Source of the DNA: Acidobacteriota bacterium
GTDB taxonomy: Bacteria > Acidobacteriota > Vicinamibacteria > Vicinamibacterales > SCN-69-37
Direction of reading: 5' to 3'
Assembly: GCA_024640135.1 (NCBI GenBank)
Contig: JAHEFO010000012.1
Coordinates: forward strand, 1-35,485
DNA length: 35,485 nucleotides
Shown: positions 1-7,883 of the stretch, one piece after another
Position numbering within the stretch: position 1 is the stretch's first letter
Layout: each line of letters begins with the position of its first letter
Translations under genes and position numbers: made by a program
The notes under the pieces: generated by a model
Seen by the model: the letters and a program-made list of their open reading frames with translations, nothing else
Databases searched by the model: none
What the model was told of the DNA's origin: nothing

Positions 1-714
1 TTTGTTGATCGCTACATGACCTCCGGCGAGAGTATTGCAAGCCCTGAGTCCGCGCTCGCTCATCGGGTCGAGGCTCGCGGAGAGTCTTACCTGATTGTCG
101 GCGTCGTCAAGACCACCCTTTCCAATGCGTTCGGTGAACCCGCCACGCCGGCGCTCTATTTTTCGTATCGCGACGGCGGGCCCGGCCTGGGTGAGATTCA
201 TGTGCGGACGCGACCTGGAGCCGAAACAGCCGTGTCCTCAGGCGTTCGTCAGGTTGTCAAGGCCATCGACGCCGATCTGCCGGTGTTCAACGTGCGGACG
301 CTCTCCGATCACGTCGAGACGAACCTGGTTTTTCGTCGCGTGCCGGCACGCTTGTTTGCGGTGCTGGGGCCGCTCCTGCTGGTGCTGGCCGGGCTGGGCA
401 TCTATTCACTCGTGTCCTATACGGTCTCGCTTCGGACCAATGAACTGGGTCTGCGGCTGGCCCTTGGCGCCACGCCACGGCGCTTGATCGCAGAGGAACT
501 GGGCGCCAGTGTTCGCGTCGCGACGGCCGGCGTGGTTGTGGGATGGCTGCTTGCCTTTGTGCTGATCGCCGCATTGTTTCCGGAGCAGCTCAGTCAGGTG
601 CTGGTCTTCGCCGGGGTGCCCTTGCTGCTCGTCGGGGTTTCCGCGCTGGCCTCATGGGTGCCTGCGCGCCGCGGTTCTCGAGTTGATCCGCTGACGGCCC
701 TCCGCGCGGACTGA
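1..714 (+). CDS. MacB/ADOP-type ABC permease, C-terminal part (5' truncated by window edge)
   Basis: The frame is open from the first base of the window, so this is the end of a longer protein; the ATG at 16 is probably internal. The visible part begins in the extracytoplasmic MacB-like region. It then shows the C-terminal FtsX domain: a hydrophobic helix at about residues 119-142 (counted from position 1), a cytoplasmic loop with the ELGLRLALGA motif, then two more helices. The ending VDPLTALRAD is typical of the large duplicated orphan permeases (ADOP) that are numerous in Acidobacteriota. Such permeases are thought to export small molecules or act in envelope stress; the substrate here is unknown. 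It is followed 29 bases later by an unrelated EF-P family gene. Confidence 0.85.
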   Translation, partial: FVDRYMTSGESIASPESALAHRVEARGESYLIVGVVKTTLSNAFGEPATPALYFSYRDGGPGLGEIHVRTRPGAETAVSSGVRQVVKAIDADLPVFNVRTLSDHVETNLVFRRVPARLFAVLGPLLLVLAGLGIYSLVSYTVSLRTNELGLRLALGATPRRLIAEELGASVRVATAGVVVGWLLAFVLIAALFPEQLSQVLVFAGVPLLLVGVSALASWVPARRGSRVDPLTALRAD

Positions 715-731
715 ACCGTCACGCCATCCAC

Positions 732-737
732 TAGAAT
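732..737 (+). promoter_or_regulatory. TAGAAT -10-like box immediately upstream of the EF-P family gene
   Basis: TAGAAT differs from the sigma-70 -10 consensus by one base and ends six bases before the ATG at 744. If it is used, the transcript would start at or very near the start codon (a leaderless or very short leader mRNA). No convincing -35 hexamer lies 16-18 bases upstream. An AGGTG word lies between box and ATG and may instead serve as a ribosome binding site on a longer transcript. Confidence 0.3.
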
Positions 738-743
738 AGGTGA

Positions 744-1319
744 ATGGCATCCCTGATAGAGGCGATCGAGATCAAGCGGAAGTCGTACTTCGAGTACGAA
801 AACGCGCCCTACAACTGCATTGACGTTGACGTCTCGAAGCCCACAGCCAGAGGTGGCCAGACGCTCGTGCGCGTCAAGATGCGCAACCTGCTCACCCGGG
901 CCGTGTTCGACCGCACGTTCAAGGCGGGAGAGAAGTTCGCGGAACCCGATCTGACCAAGGTGCCGACGACGTTCCTGTACTCGGATTCAGACGGGCACCA
1001 CTTCATGGATCAGGCGACGTTCGAGACCCTGACGTTGTCTGACGACATGCTCGGGGACGATCGGTACCTGCTGGTCGACAACCTGGAAGTTCAGGTGCAG
1101 AAGTACAACGGGAATCCGATTGCGGTCATGTTCCCGGCCCACGTGGAATTGGCCGTCAAGTCGTGTGAGGGGGCGGTTCGGGGCGACACCAGTAGCGGCA
1201 GTGTCACCAAACTCGCCGTCCTGGAGACGGGCCTGCAAGTGCGCGTGCCGCTGTTCATCAAAGAAGGCGAAAAGGTGAAGGTTCACAGCGAGACGCGTGA
1301 GTTCGCTGGAAGGGCGTAG
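744..1319 (+). CDS. efp: Elongation factor P family protein, EfpL/YeiP-like
   Basis: EF-P family proteins bind between the ribosomal P and E sites and relieve stalling at polyproline stretches. At 191 aa this has the usual three-domain length: an N-terminal KOW-like barrel (about 1-67) and two OB-fold domains (about 70-130 and 135-190). The ribosome-contacting loop reads SKPTARGGQ with Arg36 at the tip. EF-P proper usually reads PGKG with a modified lysine, whereas PTARG is the loop of the E. coli YeiP/EfpL branch. The C-terminal REFAGRA also matches the RRYMGRA type of ending of that branch. The start ATG is preceded by AGG at 738-740. The gene sits directly before a DisA_N-like protein, six bases apart. 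Family assignment is firm; assignment to the EfpL branch is from motif reading and would need a tree. Confidence 0.88.
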   Translation: MASLIEAIEIKRKSYFEYENAPYNCIDVDVSKPTARGGQTLVRVKMRNLLTRAVFDRTFKAGEKFAEPDLTKVPTTFLYSDSDGHHFMDQATFETLTLSDDMLGDDRYLLVDNLEVQVQKYNGNPIAVMFPAHVELAVKSCEGAVRGDTSSGSVTKLAVLETGLQVRVPLFIKEGEKVKVHSETREFAGRA

Positions 1320-1324
1320 GAGGG

Positions 1325-2461
1325 ATGACCGAGCCCGCGTATCCTGTCGCGCGCCATGTCGCGGCGACGGTACACGAACACTTTGCCCGCCACCTGGCTG
1401 CCGCCCGCGCGAAGGGCCGGATCGACTTGGGCGTCGTGCCAGACCTCGCGGCCATTGAAGCGATGATCGACACAGCCTTCTGGGCCAGTCTTCGCCGCGA
1501 GGAGGGGGTCATGCCGACGATCTCGCTGGCGTTGTTGCCGCCCGGTCATGCCGGCCAGGCGCTCACGTTTTCCCAGTGGCTGCCACTGCGTCCGGCCGCG
1601 ATCGCCAAATTGGCCCCGGCCGTCCAACGTCCGGGCATTCACCTGGGCGTCTGGCCCGTCGATGGAGCGCTCCGGGTCTGGGGAACCACCCGCAGCATTC
1701 CCGCATTTTGTTTCGTGCTGGAGGTGATCGGCTCAGGTCTCCTGGTGATCAAGCATCGCAACGAACCCTTCGGCAAGTTCGTCAATATTGCTGTGCTGGA
1801 AGGCGACCAGATCAAGATCGTCGACGAAGGGACGGCAGCCGGGCCGGACTGTCCGGGTCTGCTCAGGGCGCTGCTTGGCCAGAATGAGGTCAATACGAGA
1901 GGCGAGTCCGTGAGCCTCCTCGTGCACCTGGCCGCGTCGATGCGGGCGCATGGTCGCGGCGGTGCCCTGCTGATCGTGCCTGAGGGGGACGACCAGTGGC
2001 GGGAGTCCGTCGTCGAACCAGTCGTGTATGCGGTGGCCCCGCGGTTCACGGAATTGGCCGACCTGATGGGGCGGGAACACGAGGAGCGCCGCACGCACGA
2101 ATGGCAGGAAGACCTGAGGCGGTCGGTTGACGCGATCGCCGGCCTGACGGCTGTGGACGGCGCGATGATCATGACGACCGCGTATCACGTGCTGGCATTT
2201 GGCGCCAAGATCAGCCGTCGGCGATCGCGGCCGCCCGTCGAACGAGTCCTGGTCACAGAGCCGATTCGCGACCACGAACCCGAGTTGGTGACTCCTTCAC
2301 AGTTGGGCGGGACGCGCCATCTCTCGGCCGCCCAGTTCGCCTGGGATCAGCCGGAAGCGACCGCGCTGGTCGCGTCGCAGGATGGGCGGTTCACGATCTT
2401 CCAGTGGTCCCCGTTCGACAGCATCGTTCACGCCCATCGGGTCGAGGCCCTGCTGCTTTGA
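1325..2461 (+). CDS. Putative sensor (DACNV-like) plus DisA_N diadenylate-cyclase-like domain protein
   Basis: A soluble 378-aa protein without signal peptide. The C-terminal third (about 255-378) resembles the DisA_N diadenylate cyclase fold: a DGA motif at 278-280 followed by a strand ending LAFGAKI, and GGTRHLSAAQ at 328-337, which matches the GTRHR motif region. In DisA-type enzymes DGA and RHR contact ATP for c-di-AMP synthesis; here the third position of RHR is Leu333. The N-terminal 240 residues, with GGALLIVP near 218, resemble the DACNV sensor domain described alongside such cyclases; this naming is from memory of the family. The start follows a purine-rich GGAGGG that touches the ATG, an unusually short spacing, so an upstream GGAAGG (1308-1313) may help. 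Probably cotranscribed with the EF-P family gene. Catalytic activity is uncertain because of the substitution. Confidence 0.65.
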   Translation: MTEPAYPVARHVAATVHEHFARHLAAARAKGRIDLGVVPDLAAIEAMIDTAFWASLRREEGVMPTISLALLPPGHAGQALTFSQWLPLRPAAIAKLAPAVQRPGIHLGVWPVDGALRVWGTTRSIPAFCFVLEVIGSGLLVIKHRNEPFGKFVNIAVLEGDQIKIVDEGTAAGPDCPGLLRALLGQNEVNTRGESVSLLVHLAASMRAHGRGGALLIVPEGDDQWRESVVEPVVYAVAPRFTELADLMGREHEERRTHEWQEDLRRSVDAIAGLTAVDGAMIMTTAYHVLAFGAKISRRRSRPPVERVLVTEPIRDHEPELVTPSQLGGTRHLSAAQFAWDQPEATALVASQDGRFTIFQWSPFDSIVHAHRVEALLL

Positions 2462-2507
2462 GGAGCGCGGGCGTGCCAGGGAAGTGTTTGCGGGAATGGA
2501 GGCTTCG

Positions 2508-3506
2508 GTGAAGCAACGATTGTATGGAGCCCTGACGCTGGTTGGGCTGGTTGCGGCCAGCGGCATCGTGTTGGCGGGCGCTTCAGCGCCCGTGTCGCAG
2601 AGCGATCTTGACGCCTTCATGAAGCAAGTGGTGGCGAAGCGAGACGACAACTGGAAGAAGTTCCAGCAGTACGTGCTCGACGAACGCGAGCAGATCGAGA
2701 TTCGCGGACCGGGCAAGATTCCGCTCTGGGGTGACCGCCGCGACTACACCTGGTATTTGCGCGACGGCTTCTTTGTCCGGAGCCCGGTCAAGTCCAACGG
2801 CGTGGCCGTCTCCGAGGAGGACCGGCGGAAGTACGAGGATCAGTTTCTGGAACGGGAACAGAACCTCGAAAAGCGGCGCGCCGGCCAGAGCGGCAGCGTG
2901 TCCATTCGCGGCGGCGTGACCGTCGAGCATTCACGCCCTGGGGCAGACCCGGAGGCGGTTGTGCCGATGGACACGCAGGGGCTGATTCGTCAGTCACGCG
3001 AACCGCAGTTCATTTCCTCGGCCTATTTCCTCAGATTCAAGTTCGAGGAAGGCAAGTACGTGTTTGTCGGACGCGAAACACTGGATGGCCTTGAACTGCT
3101 GAAAGTGGAGTACTACCCGGCGCGGCTGTTTTCACATGAACAGGACGTGCGCGTGAAACGCCGCGCGGAAGGGAACATCAACAAAGAGGACAACGAGGAC
3201 GCGGCACTGGAACGGATGATGAACAAGGTCTCGGTGGTCACGTTATGGATCGAACCGTCCGCCCACCAGATCGTCAAGTACGACTTCGGCAACGTGAACC
3301 TGGACTTCATGCCGGCTGCCTGGCTTGCCCGTCCGACGGAAGTGACCGCGACGATGACGATGCATCAGCCGTTTCCGGACGTGTGGCTGCCGAAGGACGT
3401 CGAGGTGTACTTTTCGGCGATGCTGGCGATCGGCGAAATGGACGCGCGATACCGGCTCGACTATCACGACTACAAACTGGCGACCACGACGTCGAGGATC
3501 AAATGA
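2508..3506 (+). CDS. Secreted protein of unknown function
   Basis: Not recognised as a named family. I chose the GTG at 2508 because GGAGG (2498-2502) lies five bases upstream and the product then starts MKQRLYGALTLVG, a clean signal peptide with cleavage near ASA at about residues 24-26. An in-frame ATG at 2496 adds four residues and is also possible. The mature part (about 305 aa) is charged, rich in aromatic residues, and consists mainly of predicted beta segments ending in a Tyr-rich strand (YRLDYHDYKLATTTSRIK). That pattern could fit a LolA/LolB-like convex sheet, but this is inference. Its stop overlaps the start of the Omp85-like gene (ATGA at 3503-3506), so the two are translationally coupled and probably act together in the periplasm or at the outer membrane. 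Confidence 0.7.
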   Translation: MKQRLYGALTLVGLVAASGIVLAGASAPVSQSDLDAFMKQVVAKRDDNWKKFQQYVLDEREQIEIRGPGKIPLWGDRRDYTWYLRDGFFVRSPVKSNGVAVSEEDRRKYEDQFLEREQNLEKRRAGQSGSVSIRGGVTVEHSRPGADPEAVVPMDTQGLIRQSREPQFISSAYFLRFKFEEGKYVFVGRETLDGLELLKVEYYPARLFSHEQDVRVKRRAEGNINKEDNEDAALERMMNKVSVVTLWIEPSAHQIVKYDFGNVNLDFMPAAWLARPTEVTATMTMHQPFPDVWLPKDVEVYFSAMLAIGEMDARYRLDYHDYKLATTTSRIK

Positions 3507-4768
3507 CACCGCTCGTTCTGGCTGCGATCCTGACGCTGACGCCGGCCGTCCAGGCGCCGGTCGCACAACCCGCCGAGGTTGTGGCAGAAATTCGCGTGCA
3601 CGGTAATCACGTCACCCCGGACGAAGAGGTTGTCGCCATCGCCGGCATCATCGTGGGGAGCCCGGTGACTTCGGAGACGATGGCCCAGGTCAGCGCAAGA
3701 CTCAGGGCTTCAGGGAAGTTTGATGACGTCGAAGTGCTGAAGCGGTTCGCTTCCATTTCGGACTTGTCTCAGATCTCGGTCGTCATCATCGTGAATGAAG
3801 GCCCGGTGCGGATTGCATTCGAGGAGGGGCCGGACGGCGAGGAGGTCGCGGTCATCAAGCGCCGGACCGGCTTTCGGAACTTCATGTTCCTGCCCATCCT
3901 GGACGGCGAGGACGGCTACGGGCTGACGTACGGCGTCATGGCGTCGATTGCCGGGCCGGTCGGAGAACGCAGTCGGTTGTCGTTTCCCTTGTCATGGGGC
4001 GGAACGAGGCGGGCGGGAGTGGAACTTGAAAAGAACTTCCCGTCGGGCGTGTTGACGCGGGTGAAACTTGGTGCGTCGATCCAGCGACGCACCAATCCAG
4101 CGTTCGACGAAGACGATGATCGCGGGCGGGTGTGGGCCCGCGTCGAACACGCCTTCCGGCAGGTGCGTGTCGGCGGCGGTGCCGCGTGGGAACACGTGAC
4201 GTTCGGCCCCCTTTCGGCCGAACTGCGGACAGTTGGTGCCGACGCGACGCTGGATACCCGAATCAACCCGACCTATCCGCGCAACGCGGTGCTGGCCACG
4301 GCGGCCTGGGAGAGAGTGGCGTTTACGAGCGGCGCCTCGCTTCACCGCACCCACGTCGATGCCCGGGGCTATGTCGGATTGATCGGCCAGACTGTCCTGG
4401 CGGTTCGCGTGATGCGCCAGGGCGCCAACGGGCCGCAGCCCGCGTATCTCAAGCCGTTATTGGGCGGCTGGTCCAGCCTTCGCGGGTTCGAAGCCGGCGC
4501 GTTCATCGGCGATATCGTCGTCGCCGGTTCTGCCGAAGTCTTGATCCCGCTGACTTCTCCGTTGTCAGTCGGGCGATTCGGTATCAGTGGTTTTGTCGAT
4601 ACCGGCGTGGCGTACGACCATGGTCAGCGACTGAAGGACCAGGTGCGGCAGACCGGGATCGGGGGCAGCCTGTGGCTGACCGCAACCGCGTTCCGGTTGA
4701 GCCTGTCGGTGGCCCACGGCAGGGGAGCAGGCACACGGATCAACTTTGGCGGGGGCTTGACGTTCTAG
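3503..4768 (+). CDS. Omp85/BamA-superfamily outer membrane protein with short POTRA region
   Basis: A 421-aa protein beginning MTPLVLAAILTLTP, a signal peptide. Residues about 27-105 contain one recognisable POTRA-like unit (EIRVHGNHVTPDEEVVAIAG, then a segment ending VIIVNEGP). The remainder alternates short polar turns with amphipathic strands as in an outer-membrane beta barrel. It contains the Omp85-type SLRGF motif (the conserved barrel-loop motif) followed by a Gly-rich penultimate strand and the terminal strand INFGGGLTF, which ends in Phe as the BAM recognition signal usually does. BamA (about 800 aa, five POTRAs) is much larger, so this is a compact paralogue of unknown substrate. 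The ATGA overlap with the preceding secreted protein and the TAGTG overlap with the next one make a tight three-gene unit. Confidence 0.8.
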   Translation: MTPLVLAAILTLTPAVQAPVAQPAEVVAEIRVHGNHVTPDEEVVAIAGIIVGSPVTSETMAQVSARLRASGKFDDVEVLKRFASISDLSQISVVIIVNEGPVRIAFEEGPDGEEVAVIKRRTGFRNFMFLPILDGEDGYGLTYGVMASIAGPVGERSRLSFPLSWGGTRRAGVELEKNFPSGVLTRVKLGASIQRRTNPAFDEDDDRGRVWARVEHAFRQVRVGGGAAWEHVTFGPLSAELRTVGADATLDTRINPTYPRNAVLATAAWERVAFTSGASLHRTHVDARGYVGLIGQTVLAVRVMRQGANGPQPAYLKPLLGGWSSLRGFEAGAFIGDIVVAGSAEVLIPLTSPLSVGRFGISGFVDTGVAYDHGQRLKDQVRQTGIGGSLWLTATAFRLSLSVAHGRGAGTRINFGGGLTF

Positions 4769-5613
4769 TGCGCGCGGGGTTTGCGGCGTTCGTGATGTGC
4801 GCCAGTGTGATGCCGCTGGCCTCGTGGGCCCAGACGCCAGCACCGTCCCCGGACACGTCGGTCCGCGCGGTCGTCGCGAAAGCCGCGTCGTACGTCAAGG
4901 CCTACCAGAAAGCGTGGGAGTTCCTTCTCGCCGATGAAGTCAATGTGCAGGAAGTCGCGGACGAGGAGGGCGTCCCGGTCGCGCGACTCGAGACGTCGGG
5001 CGATTTCTTCCTCTCGTATGTGCCGGCCGACGGTCGATGGCTCTCCGTGCGGGATGTCGCCATCGTTGACGGCCTCCCGGTGGAGAACCGTGACAACCTG
5101 CGTCAATTGCTGAGCCGTGGCTCTTTCACGCGTATCGGGCGGCAGGTGGCCGACCGCAACGCCCGTTACAATCTGGGGTCCATCGAGCGGAATTTCAACG
5201 ACCCCATGCTGGCGCTGGTCATCCTCGACGACGGACATCGCAACCGCTTCAAGTTCGAACGCCGCAGCGTAGAGCGGGGGCCGGACGGAGTATTCGTGAC
5301 CGTGGCGTTCACCGAGCGCGACCGGCCCACTCTGGTGCGAGGGACCGATGGCAGCCAGATCTTCGCGAAGGGCGAGTTGGTCATTGAGGCAGCCACCGGC
5401 CGCCTGCGCCGGACGGTGATTGCCCTGAAGGACGGCACGATCACTGCCCGGCTCACCACTGCGTTTGCTGAGAACGGCAAACTCGGCCTGTGGTTGCCCG
5501 CGTCCCTGACCGAGCGCTACGAGGGCACGATCAACCGGGTGCGGGAGATCGTCACGGCCGAATCAACCTACACCAACTACCGGAAGTTCGACGTCAACAT
5601 TGTCATCAAGTAG
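4768..5613 (+). CDS. Secreted protein of unknown function
   Basis: The start is the GTG at 4768, which shares its G with the TAG stop of the Omp85-like gene. GGGGGC lies upstream, and translation gives MRAGFAAFVMCASVMPLASWAQ, a signal peptide cleaved after SWA. The mature protein (about 260 aa) has no motif I recognise. Its tail (AESTYTNYRKFDVNIVIK) resembles the tail of the first secreted protein of the trio (RLDYHDYKLATTTSRIK), so the two flanking proteins may be distant relatives with a similar beta-rich fold. It ends 17 bases before the end of the convergent ABC permease gene, with no clear terminator between them. Function may relate to delivery or sorting of substrate to the Omp85-like barrel; this is inference from context only. 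Confidence 0.7.
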   Translation: MRAGFAAFVMCASVMPLASWAQTPAPSPDTSVRAVVAKAASYVKAYQKAWEFLLADEVNVQEVADEEGVPVARLETSGDFFLSYVPADGRWLSVRDVAIVDGLPVENRDNLRQLLSRGSFTRIGRQVADRNARYNLGSIERNFNDPMLALVILDDGHRNRFKFERRSVERGPDGVFVTVAFTERDRPTLVRGTDGSQIFAKGELVIEAATGRLRRTVIALKDGTITARLTTAFAENGKLGLWLPASLTERYEGTINRVREIVTAESTYTNYRKFDVNIVIK

Positions 5614-5630
5614 GCCGCGAATGTCCTGAC

Positions 5631-6926
5631 CTACGCTCGAATCCACTTGAGCAGTTCAGGAAGAGTCGGCGCTTTGCCCTGCATGAGGACGCCGACGCGG
5701 AAGATGCGCGACCCGGCCCACACGGTCAGCGCCGTGGAAGCGATAAGTACGACCACTGACAGCACAGCCTGCCACATGGGCGGTCCCGGCGGCATTGCCA
5801 GCCGCAGCATCATCAGGAATGGGCTCATCGTGGGAAAGAACGACGCGCCCACCGCCACGCCCGAGTCGGGGTTCTGAATGACCACGATGGAGCCCAGATA
5901 GGCGAGGACAATCAGGAGCATGGCCGGCTGCATCAGGCTCTGGGCGTCCTTGATGTCGTTGCACGCCGAGCCCAGCGCGAGAAAGATCGAGCCGTACATC
6001 AGGGCGGCGCACACCAGGAACACGAGAAACCACGCGATGAGAACCAGATTGAGAAGGTCCCAGCGGCCGCTGCTGAAGATGGCGTAGAGGCCGCCGGAAA
6101 TGTAGACCGCCGCCAGAAGCAGGGAGACCGTGACGATGCCCACGAGTTTGCCCATCAACAATTGAAAGGGCGTGACCGAACCGAGAAGGACCTCGCTGAT
6201 CTTGCTCATCTTTTCTTCGATAATCGCGTTGAGCAGTTGCGTGGCCACCGTCATGACTGCCATGAACATGAGAATCAGGAAGAACACCGGCAGAACGAAT
6301 CGCGCCAGTTTGTCCACTTCCTTGGCTTCGGCGACGCTGCCGTCCTGTGCGCGTTCCACCAGGCCGAAGGTCGTGATGTCCGCGCGGACGTTGAGGCGGA
6401 TGATCAACGCCTGATCGATGCCGGCCGCATCGAAGCGGCGCTTCGTGATCTCATCATTCAGCGTCGCACGCAGCCATGACGGCAATGCCTCGTACGAGGT
6501 GGCCTCGGCGTAGTACGCGATCGCGGGCGGATCTTCGGCGGTCGTGATGACGTCTGCTGGAATCTCGATGAACGCGAAAAGTTCCTTCCTGCGGATTCGA
6601 TCGGACAGGTCCACCTTGACGTCGTCGGTCGAGCGGCCCGCCATCTCGACCAGGGTCGCGATGAACTCCGGCCCCGTGCGAGTGCCGTCCTCGAGGGTGT
6701 CCCGGTTGTGGGCGTCGGTCTCGGCCTCGAGTGCCGGGTACAACTCGCCCGTGTGATCGATGACCGCGAATCGCCGGGTCTCCACGTCGATGTGGCTCTC
6801 GGCGTAGTCCATGAAGAAGAAGAGGGCGACCATCATGATCGGCATCAGGACAATGCTGAGAATGAAGGCCTTGGACCTGATGAGGGTCAGGAACTCCGAG
6901 CGGGCAATGGTCAGGACGCGGGTCAC
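5631..6926 (-). CDS. ABC-2 type exporter permease (NatB-like)
   Basis: A 431-aa inner membrane protein starting at the GTG at 6926, whose GTGA overlaps the stop of the upstream ATPase gene. It has the typical NatB/ABC-2 layout. One N-terminal helix (about 22-43, AFILSIVLMPIMMVALFFF) is followed by a large extracytoplasmic domain to about residue 215, then five or six helices to the end, with EEKMSKISEVLLGSVTPFQ in the conserved cytoplasmic loop. The family (COG1668) exports sodium ions, drugs or other small molecules; the substrate cannot be read from sequence. Longer in-frame openings upstream lie inside the ATPase gene and were not used. Coupled translation with the ATPase supports a two-gene operon. 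Confidence 0.85.
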   Translation of the reverse strand: MTRVLTIARSEFLTLIRSKAFILSIVLMPIMMVALFFFMDYAESHIDVETRRFAVIDHTGELYPALEAETDAHNRDTLEDGTRTGPEFIATLVEMAGRSTDDVKVDLSDRIRRKELFAFIEIPADVITTAEDPPAIAYYAEATSYEALPSWLRATLNDEITKRRFDAAGIDQALIIRLNVRADITTFGLVERAQDGSVAEAKEVDKLARFVLPVFFLILMFMAVMTVATQLLNAIIEEKMSKISEVLLGSVTPFQLLMGKLVGIVTVSLLLAAVYISGGLYAIFSSGRWDLLNLVLIAWFLVFLVCAALMYGSIFLALGSACNDIKDAQSLMQPAMLLIVLAYLGSIVVIQNPDSGVAVGASFFPTMSPFLMMLRLAMPPGPPMWQAVLSVVVLIASTALTVWAGSRIFRVGVLMQGKAPTLPELLKWIRA

Positions 6927-7831
6927 GACTCCTCCGGCGCGGGACGCGCGATGCGGACGAAGATGTCGTGCAGCGATGGTTTGGTGATTTCGAACTGCTG
7001 GACGGTCGTCTTCTGGACGAGTTGTTGCAGAAACAGTTGAGGGTCGCCTGAGAGCCGTACCTCCTGGAAGTTTCCGTGATCGTTGATGGACTCCACCGAC
7101 GCCATCCCGGTGAGGGCCGCCGCGCCGCCGCTCACGCGGATCCGGGCCGTGTCGTGGGCGTACTCCTTTTGTATGTCGTCCAGAGTGCCGTCCAGGACCT
7201 TGCGACCCTTGAAAATCATGAAGATACGCTCGCACATCCGTTCGGCAGCGTTCATATCGTGCGTTGAAAACACAATCGTCGTGCCGCGCCGGCGCATCTC
7301 GAGTACGGCGTCCCTGAGCGTCTCGGTGTTCACCGGATCGAGACCCGAGAACGGTTCGTCGAGAATCAACAGTTTCGGACGCGAGATCACCGAGGCGATG
7401 AACTGGACCTTCTGGGCCATGCCTTTGGAGAGGGTTTCCACCTTCTTGTCGGCCCAGGAGCCGAGATCCAGACGGGTCAGCCAGTCGTCGATCGAGGCGT
7501 CAATGTCCGCCAGGGCCTTGCCCTTGAGTTGTCCGTAATAGCGCAGAACCCTGTGGACGGTCATGCTCTTGTACAGTCCCCGTTCTTCCGGCAGGTAGCC
7601 GATGTCGTCGCGGACGTCGGAGGCCCTGGGGCGTCCCAGGACGGAGATTTCGCCCGAATCGGGGACCAGAATATTGATGATCATCCGGATCGTGGTCGTT
7701 TTTCCGGAGCCGTTTGGCCCGATAAACCCGTAGATCGAGCCCTCAGGCACGGTCAGAGAGACGTCATCGACAGCCTGGTGGTCACCGAACCGCTTGGAGA
7801 CATTGCGAAGGCTGATGGCACTCGGTGGCAA
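6923..7831 (-). CDS. ABC transporter ATP-binding protein (NatA-like)
   Basis: A 302-aa ATPase that powers the adjacent ABC-2 permease. Walker A is GPNGSGKT at 38-45, the signature is LSKGM at 133-137, Walker B is LLILDEP with Asp157-Glu158, and the H-loop is FSTHD. The last about 80 residues form the DUF4162 type C-terminal domain common in this family (ending PSLHDIFVRIA). The start is a TTG codon at 7831 with AAAGG about nine bases upstream; no in-frame ATG or GTG exists before the first conserved strand, and an in-frame TAA precedes it. It is divergent from the ACIII operon, with 206 bases between them. A TATAAT box for this gene lies at 7879-7884 on the minus strand. Confidence 0.9.
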   Translation of the reverse strand: MPPSAISLRNVSKRFGDHQAVDDVSLTVPEGSIYGFIGPNGSGKTTTIRMIINILVPDSGEISVLGRPRASDVRDDIGYLPEERGLYKSMTVHRVLRYYGQLKGKALADIDASIDDWLTRLDLGSWADKKVETLSKGMAQKVQFIASVISRPKLLILDEPFSGLDPVNTETLRDAVLEMRRRGTTIVFSTHDMNAAERMCERIFMIFKGRKVLDGTLDDIQKEYAHDTARIRVSGGAAALTGMASVESINDHGNFQEVRLSGDPQLFLQQLVQKTTVQQFEITKPSLHDIFVRIARPAPEES

Positions 7832-7853
7832 ACTCGGACCTTTTTGGACGGGG

Positions 7854-7883
7854 TTGACAGCCTTGTGAAAGCTTTCACATTAT
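7854..7883 (+). promoter_or_regulatory. Candidate sigma-70 promoter for the ACIII-caa3 operon
   Basis: A perfect TTGACA at 7854-7859 is followed after 18 bases by CATTAT at 7878-7883 (four of six matches to TATAAT). Transcription from here would leave a leader of roughly 150 bases before actA. The spacer is almost entirely occupied by the palindrome at 7864-7879, so binding there would interfere with polymerase. Prediction from consensus only. Confidence 0.45.
7864..7879. promoter_or_regulatory. Perfect 16-bp palindromic operator candidate (TGTGA-N6-TCACA)
   Basis: TGTGAAAGCTTTCACA is a perfect inverted repeat and has exactly the TGTGA-N6-TCACA form of CRP-type sites. It lies between the -35 and -10 of the plus-strand promoter candidate. 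It is also directly downstream of a minus-strand TATAAT, covering that promoter's expected start point. In both directions the geometry suggests repression. The identity of the regulator (CRP/FNR family or another dimeric factor) is not shown by the sequence. Confidence 0.55.
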
